Shown here: positions 60,255-64,000 of the stretch, piece after piece | Layout: every line of letters begins with the position of its first letter | Numbering within the stretch: position 1 is the stretch's first letter | Source: Chryseobacterium indologenes | GTDB taxonomy: Bacteria; Bacteroidota; Bacteroidia; Flavobacteriales; Weeksellaceae | Reading direction: 5' to 3' | NCBI RefSeq assembly: GCF_002025665.1 | Contig: NZ_CP018786.1 | Span: 4,030,001-4,094,000, forward strand | Length of the DNA stretch: 64,000 nt | The notes under the pieces: model-generated | Databases searched by the model: none | The model's input: only the letters and a program-made list of their open reading frames with translations | What the model was told of the DNA's origin: nothing | Made by a program: the position numbers and the translations under genes

Positions 60255-60797
60255 CTATTCGTCTTTTTTCGAAGGAATCAGAAAAACATCAATAAGACCT
60301 TCAGGAAGTTCCATTTTGATTGTTCTTTCTTCCCTGTCAACTGCAAGAATCCAGTCTTTGATCATAGGAATAACCACTTCTTTTCCATCCAGATTGGTAA
60401 TGAAATATACCTGTGCAGTCTGATCATTTACGGATCTGATTACTCCACAGTTGTTATCATTCTGGTCAAAAATTTCAAATCCGATGATTTCGTGGTAATA
60501 GAATTGTTTTCCTGAAAGCTTAGGCAGTGAAGCAAGTGGAAGGTAAACACTTTTACCCAACACCTGATCTACCATAGCCTCAGAAGAGTTTTTGAATGCA
60601 AGATTCAGAGCATCCAGTTTGCTCCATGATGATTTTTCAATAAAAAATGGAACCAATAATCCGTTGATTTCAACGAATATTGATTCCAATTTATTGTAAA
60701 GCTCGGGTTGATCGGTATCCAATTTAAGGATCACGTTACCCGCAAGTCCATGTCTGCGTGTGATTTTTCCTAAAAAATAGCAATCTTCTTTACGCAT
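60255..60797 (-). CDS. rimM: Ribosome maturation factor RimM
   Basis: A 180-residue RimM. The N-terminal RimM domain has YFLGKITRRHGLAGNVILKLDTD, and the C-terminal PRC-barrel has YYHEIIGFEIFDQNDNNCGVIRSV (core EIIGFEIFD near residue 103) and IPMIKDWILAVDREERTIKMELPEGL (core MELPEGLID). It binds S19 during 30S assembly. It follows rpsP by 14 bp, the conserved rpsP-rimM order. Confidence 0.92.
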   Translation of the reverse strand: MRKEDCYFLGKITRRHGLAGNVILKLDTDQPELYNKLESIFVEINGLLVPFFIEKSSWSKLDALNLAFKNSSEAMVDQVLGKSVYLPLASLPKLSGKQFYYHEIIGFEIFDQNDNNCGVIRSVNDQTAQVYFITNLDGKEVVIPMIKDWILAVDREERTIKMELPEGLIDVFLIPSKKDE

Positions 60798-60811
60798 AAC
60801 AGGGTTTGTTC

Positions 60812-61378
60812 TTAAGCTTCAGTGTTTTCTTCAGTTTCAGCAGCAGGAGCTTCTCCTTCTGTAGCTTCAGCAACAACTTCTTCAGCAGGTGCGTTTGCAG
60901 CTTCTTCAGCAGCTTTAGCATCAGCTTCAGCTTGTGCAGCAGCAGCAACTCTAGCTTCGTTTACTTTTACTTCAGCCTCTAAAGCAGCTTTCTTAGCATC
61001 AGCTTTAGCAGTTGCTAAACCATCTACTTTACCTTGTACTTTAGAATCTTTAGCTTCTACCCAAGCATTGAATCTTTTTTCAGCTTCAGCTTCGTCAAAA
61101 GCACCTTTAGCTACACCACCTTGTAAGTGTTTTTTGTAAAGAGCACCTTTGTAAGATAGAATAGCTCTAGCAGTATCAGTAGGCTGAGCACCGTTGTTTA
61201 ACCACTGTACAGCAGAATCAACGTTCAATTCGATAGTTGCCGGGTTAGTAATTGGGTTGTAAGTTCCTAGTTTTTCGATGAATCTACCATCTCTTCTAGA
61301 TCTAGAATCTGCAACCACGATGTGGAAAAAAGGTTTTCCTTTTTTACCGTGTCTTTGTAATCTGATTTTTACTGACAT
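60812..61378 (-). CDS. rpsP: 30S ribosomal protein S16 with long acidic tail
   Basis: A 188-residue protein whose first 85 residues are canonical S16 (SVKIRLQRHGKKGKPFF, RFIEKLGTYNP, AVQWLNNGAQPTDTAR). A tail of about 100 residues rich in Ala, Glu and Lys ends in EVVAEATEGEAPAAETEENTEA-type repeats (acidic, low complexity). Bacterial S16 is usually 80-90 residues; long tails of this kind occur in Bacteroidota. It is the first gene of the rpsP-rimM operon, with a TATCTTTG -7 box at 61434-61427. Confidence 0.95.
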   Translation of the reverse strand: MSVKIRLQRHGKKGKPFFHIVVADSRSRRDGRFIEKLGTYNPITNPATIELNVDSAVQWLNNGAQPTDTARAILSYKGALYKKHLQGGVAKGAFDEAEAEKRFNAWVEAKDSKVQGKVDGLATAKADAKKAALEAEVKVNEARVAAAAQAEADAKAAEEAANAPAEEVVAEATEGEAPAAETEENTEA

Positions 61379-61426
61379 AATGTTTGAATTTTACGGGAAC
61401 TCGTCCCAGTTAAATATTTAAGAGTG

Positions 61427-61434
61427 CAAAGATA
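61427..61434 (-). promoter_or_regulatory. -7 promoter box of rpsP-rimM
   Basis: TATCTTTG on the minus strand, 49 bp before the rpsP ATG. No TTG at proper distance. Between it and the ATG a small hairpin GGGA-N5-TCCC (61395-61407) could be a leader structure. Confidence 0.55.
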
Positions 61435-61498
61435 GTAAAAAAGTTTGAAGTAAAAAGCTCCAAGTAGAAAGTTTTATAAAATTCATTTTTTTTTCAGA

Positions 61499-61576
61499 AG
61501 CCGGGAACCTGCTCTCGCTACTCGCTTTTTTCTTCTACAAAGAAAAAGAGCTCAAACAAACCGCTCCATCAGGGCT
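61499..61576. repeat. GC-richer intergenic segment, probable degenerate dispersed repeat
   Basis: Non-coding segment starting AGCCGGGAACCTGC and ending CCGCTCCATCAGGGCT, with an imperfect hairpin in the middle (CTTTTTTCTT ... AAGAAAAAG). Its composition and ordered blocks recall a repeat family I remember from many Flavobacteriia genomes (GCCCGG..., TACAAAG-type centre, CCGCTCC...GGGCT). It lies between the nitroreductase stop and the rpsP promoter. Confidence 0.5.
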
Positions 61577-61578
61577 AT

Positions 61579-62091
61579 TTATTCCAAATTTCCCATATAG
61601 AAAAGTCCCAGACATTTCTGGTTTTCCTCAATGATCAGAGAGTCTTTCAGCTCGTCCACAATTTTGGGAGAACTCCAGTAACATCCTATATTATTTGCGG
61701 TACAGGTAAGATACATATTCTGAACCGCCATTGAAGTCGCCGCTATTTCTTCCCACTCAGGAACCATTCCGCTGAAATTGACTACAATAGAAACTACAAC
61801 ATCTGCTTTATTGATTTTAAAACCAATATCGTTGTATTTTTTTTCCAAGAAAAGCTGTTCTGGAGTAACCGTTTTATAGATAGCCTGCATTTCTGATGCA
61901 AGCTGTGCTTTTTCTTCTCCTTTGAATATTTTGAAACGCCAAGGTTTAGTCCGTTTATGATTGGGAGCAAACGTGGCAGAGTTTACAATCTCCTCCAAAA
62001 CTTCCTGAGATATTTCTGCTTCTGTATAATCTTTTGGGAAAATACTTCTTCTTTGCTCTATAATTTCTTTTAAAATGGATGCATTATTCAT
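61579..62091 (-). CDS. Nitroreductase family protein
   Basis: A 170-residue FMN-dependent nitroreductase-fold protein. It has EQRRSIFPKDYT (N-terminal FMN loop) and ATFAPNHKRTKPWRFKIFKG near residue 38 (typical APNHKxTxPWxF of one subgroup). Other blocks are VVVSIVVNF and AATSMAVQNMYLTCTANNIGCYWSSPKIV near 116 (core NIGCYWSS). It ends about 20-30 residues earlier than many relatives. The substrate is unknown. Confidence 0.83.
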   Translation of the reverse strand: MNNASILKEIIEQRRSIFPKDYTEAEISQEVLEEIVNSATFAPNHKRTKPWRFKIFKGEEKAQLASEMQAIYKTVTPEQLFLEKKYNDIGFKINKADVVVSIVVNFSGMVPEWEEIAATSMAVQNMYLTCTANNIGCYWSSPKIVDELKDSLIIEENQKCLGLFYMGNLE

Positions 62092-62196
62092 GTAACAAAA
62101 TTACGAAAAAGATGGAAGCAGGAAGCAGAATGAAGGAAGTTTAATCTGTAACGAGTGATAAAGATCCCGAAAGTTTATCAACATTACTTTTTACTT

Positions 62197-62646
62197 TTAC
62201 AAAACCTCAATAACCTTCTGATGGATTTTGTTTAAGGTAAATTCATCTCCGGATTTCATACCCATCATCTTTTTAGCCATGGGACTTTCCGGAGAGATGG
62301 CGTAGAACCTGTCTCCCTCAAAAAAGAACTCTCCCAGTGACACAGAAATATAAAACCTTGCCTTATTGGTAATGACCAGTGAACCAAGCTGTACTCTTTC
62401 TGTAGCCGTATTCAGGACTTTTGCCATATTTCTTTTAAGATCATTCAGAGCACCAAGCTGTCGCTGCATCTGATAAATTTCCTCCTGCATTTCTTCTCTC
62501 ATACTGTCATATTTAGGAGTTTTTTTGATGTCACGGCTGGCTTCCAGGGTAAATTCAATAAAGTTTTTAAGCTTTTCAATTTTCTCTGTTATGGTAGTTT
62601 TCACAAAGTCTCTGATATCACTTTTTTCAAATACAATCTTCTCCAT
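62197..62646 (-). CDS. GreA/GreB-type transcript cleavage factor homologue
   Basis: A 149-residue protein with an N-terminal helical part able to form a coiled coil (about 5-75) and a C-terminal FKBP-like GreA/B domain (VQLGSLVITNKARFYISVSLG, ISPESPMAKKMMGMKSGDEF near 118-137). The N-terminal hairpin tip differs from canonical GreA, so cleavage activity is uncertain. It could be a Gre-like accessory factor binding the RNA polymerase secondary channel. Confidence 0.72.
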   Translation of the reverse strand: MEKIVFEKSDIRDFVKTTITEKIEKLKNFIEFTLEASRDIKKTPKYDSMREEMQEEIYQMQRQLGALNDLKRNMAKVLNTATERVQLGSLVITNKARFYISVSLGEFFFEGDRFYAISPESPMAKKMMGMKSGDEFTLNKIHQKVIEVL

Positions 62647-62758
62647 ACAATCTATTCTTTATATAAAGATAATATTTTAGAATAATATTTCTCTGACTTT
62701 ATACAAAAACGTTAACAAAATAAAGGGAAATATGATTTATTCGAATAATAGGTTCTCA

Positions 62759-62792
62759 TAAAAAAGCCCTGTAAAATTTACAAGGCTTTTTT
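62759..62792. terminator. Terminator of the SRPBCC gene
   Basis: Stem of two helical blocks (8 + 6 bp with one internal mismatch) flanked by A- and T-runs, directly after the stop codon at 62794 on the minus strand. Confidence 0.8.
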
Positions 62793-62793
62793 A

Positions 62794-63324
62794 TTATTTT
62801 TCAGCAAGCTTTTTCAGATCGCCCAGCCCCTGACTGAACATCTTATCCATATTGCTATTCATCATCGGCTTCATAATCTTCATCATAGGAGTAAGCTCAT
62901 TATCGATCATCCATGTCACTTTCGTTCCGCTTCCTTCAGGAATCATAATAAAATTAGCTTTCATATCTCCTTCAAAAGGTTCTATAAAGTGGAGTTTCGT
63001 AGCCATTTTCTGGTTTGCAACCAGTTCAGTAATGGATTGTTCACCTTCTCCTACATTTTTATCACCCTTCCAGTGATAAGAATCTCCTACTTTATCGCCG
63101 TTCCCTGAATAAGTAATGACAATGTTTTTATCAGCTTTGGAAAAAGGATCCCATTGGTTATACCCTTTTAGATTACCTGTATAGGCCCATACTTTTTCCT
63201 GTGGTGCATTGATAACGATTGATTTTTCATAGTGATAATCTTTACTGAAAGCCAGTACGGCAATAACAGCATAGATAAGAATCAGTACAATGATGATACC
63301 GATAATTTTTAAGAGTGTTTTCAT
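62794..63324 (-). CDS. SRPBCC (START-like) family protein with membrane anchor
   Basis: A 176-residue protein. A single N-terminal membrane helix (about 5-27) is followed by a SRPBCC lipid/hydrophobe-binding fold (VINAPQEKVWAYTGNLKGYNQWDPF near residue 38, core VINAPQEKVWAY; GSGTKVTWMIDNEL near 130). Ligand unknown. A TAATTTTG -7 box lies at 63384-63377 in the divergent intergenic region. Confidence 0.75.
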   Translation of the reverse strand: MKTLLKIIGIIIVLILIYAVIAVLAFSKDYHYEKSIVINAPQEKVWAYTGNLKGYNQWDPFSKADKNIVITYSGNGDKVGDSYHWKGDKNVGEGEQSITELVANQKMATKLHFIEPFEGDMKANFIMIPEGSGTKVTWMIDNELTPMMKIMKPMMNSNMDKMFSQGLGDLKKLAEK

Positions 63325-63537
63325 AGTCTATATATTTAAGGTTATTTATTTTAATGATGACTTTTAAATCTGTTCTCAAAATTAAATATTCCCACATCAC
63401 TCCTTCTTTCCATATGACAAGATTAATTAAAGATAAGGTATTTTTGTCATAACTTGCCAGTAAGGCATTATTTTTGAGGATTTCAGCTGTGATTCCCTAT
63501 GAATCATTAAATTTACCTTATATAAAAAGATCAAAAA

Positions 63538-64000
63538 ATGAATATTTTAACAGAAAAATTTAATACACCATATCATTCGGCTCCGTTCAACAGTATTAAA
63601 AATGAAGATTATCTTCCTGCATTTAAAGAATTGATACAAAAATCTGAAGCAGAAATTGATGCGATTGTCAACAATACTGAAGCTCCTACTTTCGAAAATG
63701 TAATTGAAGCATTGGCGTATTCCGGAGAGCAACTGGATGTGGTTTCCAATATTTTTTTCAATTTAAATTCTGCAGAAACCAGCGACGAAATTCAGCAAAT
63801 CGCTCAGGAAGTTTCCCCGATCTTAACAGAATATTCTTCAAAAATTTCTCAAAACGAAGCCCTTTTTAACAAAATCAAAAAAGTATATGATGAAAAGGAA
63901 AAATATAATCTCAACGAAGAGCAGGAAATGCTTTTGAATGAAACCTACAAAGGTTTTGTAAGAAGTGGTGCTTTATTGAATGATGAAGACAAAGAAAAAT
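63538..64000 (+). CDS. M3 family metallopeptidase, N-terminal part (runs off the window)
   Basis: The visible 154 residues begin MNILTEKFNTPYHSAPF and continue NSIKNEDYLPAFKELI, EAPTFENVIEAL and the helical N-terminal domain. This resembles oligopeptidase A / peptidyl-dipeptidase Dcp of the M3 family. The HExxH catalytic motif lies beyond the window edge and cannot be checked. It starts 213 bp from the divergent SRPBCC gene; TATTTTTG at 63439-63446 is a possible -7 box. Confidence 0.82.
   Translation, partial: MNILTEKFNTPYHSAPFNSIKNEDYLPAFKELIQKSEAEIDAIVNNTEAPTFENVIEALAYSGEQLDVVSNIFFNLNSAETSDEIQQIAQEVSPILTEYSSKISQNEALFNKIKKVYDEKEKYNLNEEQEMLLNETYKGFVRSGALLNDEDKEK

Overview
This 64 kb window looks like chromosome of a Flavobacteriia member, most likely Chryseobacterium or a close Weeksellaceae relative. 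That placement is an inference from several things: AT-rich DNA, A/T-rich start regions without Shine-Dalgarno sites, Bacteroidota-type promoters (TTG, 17-23 bp, TAnnTTTG) ahead of many genes, an Oar-type TonB receptor, a short ribonucleotide reductase of the flavobacterial kind, an S16 protein with a long Ala/Glu tail, and abundant 7-8 bp microsatellites and palindromic intergenic repeats. I saw no transposase, integrase, prophage, CRISPR array or tRNA.

Positions 1-12.5 kb hold one long leftward capsule/O-antigen operon. In transcription order it encodes a membrane-bound nucleotide-sugar 4,6-dehydratase, Wza-like export lipoprotein, Wzc-like tyrosine kinase/co-polymerase, UDP-GlcNAc 6-dehydrogenase (WbpA), L-2-hydroxyglutarate oxidase (LhgO), aminotransferase (WbpE), acetyltransferase (WbpD), 3-dehydrogenase (WbpB), an ATP-grasp ligase, a PHP-domain hydrolase and the start of a Wzx-type flippase. 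WbpA-B-E-D together make a UDP-2,3-diacetamido-glucuronic acid. LhgO plausibly closes the redox loop, because WbpB-type enzymes discharge NADH onto 2-oxoglutarate.

12.5-23 kb carries recX, glyA, a thioredoxin-reductase-like flavoprotein whose leader is an 11-copy heptamer array, a GT39-type glycosyltransferase, a zinc-ribbon protein and a MacAB-like ABC export operon. 23-30 kb carries nrdB, a small alpha/beta-barrel gene and nrdA behind a DnaA-box-containing upstream region, then an Oar-type TonB receptor. 30-44 kb is mixed housekeeping: DUF72, HD hydrolase, alpha/beta hydrolase, ribokinase, DUF4241, valS, a DUF1573 protein, a polyphosphate kinase 2 behind a 12-copy octamer array, the RNase P RNA gene (minus strand, about 40126-40448), an ECF sigma factor with a membrane partner, and an acyl-CoA synthetase.

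44-64 kb has a large propeller-like protein, rpoN, asnS, a small apparently frameshifted gene, a TPR/AraC sensor-regulator and a coupled four-gene envelope operon containing a fatty-acid desaturase. Divergent from that operon is a helix-turn-helix regulator followed by an AraC regulator. Then come an SDR oxidoreductase with a candidate AraC operator, another AraC regulator, a serine hydrolase, rimM-rpsP, a nitroreductase, a GreA-like factor, an SRPBCC protein and the start of an M3 metallopeptidase.

No wholly new system is provable from sequence alone. The strongest leads are the LhgO-coupled diacetamido-uronate pathway with its ATP-grasp/PHP tailoring pair, the microsatellites forming gene leaders, the desaturase-envelope operon with its candidate autoregulatory operator, and the 21-bp-phased operator upstream of the SDR gene.
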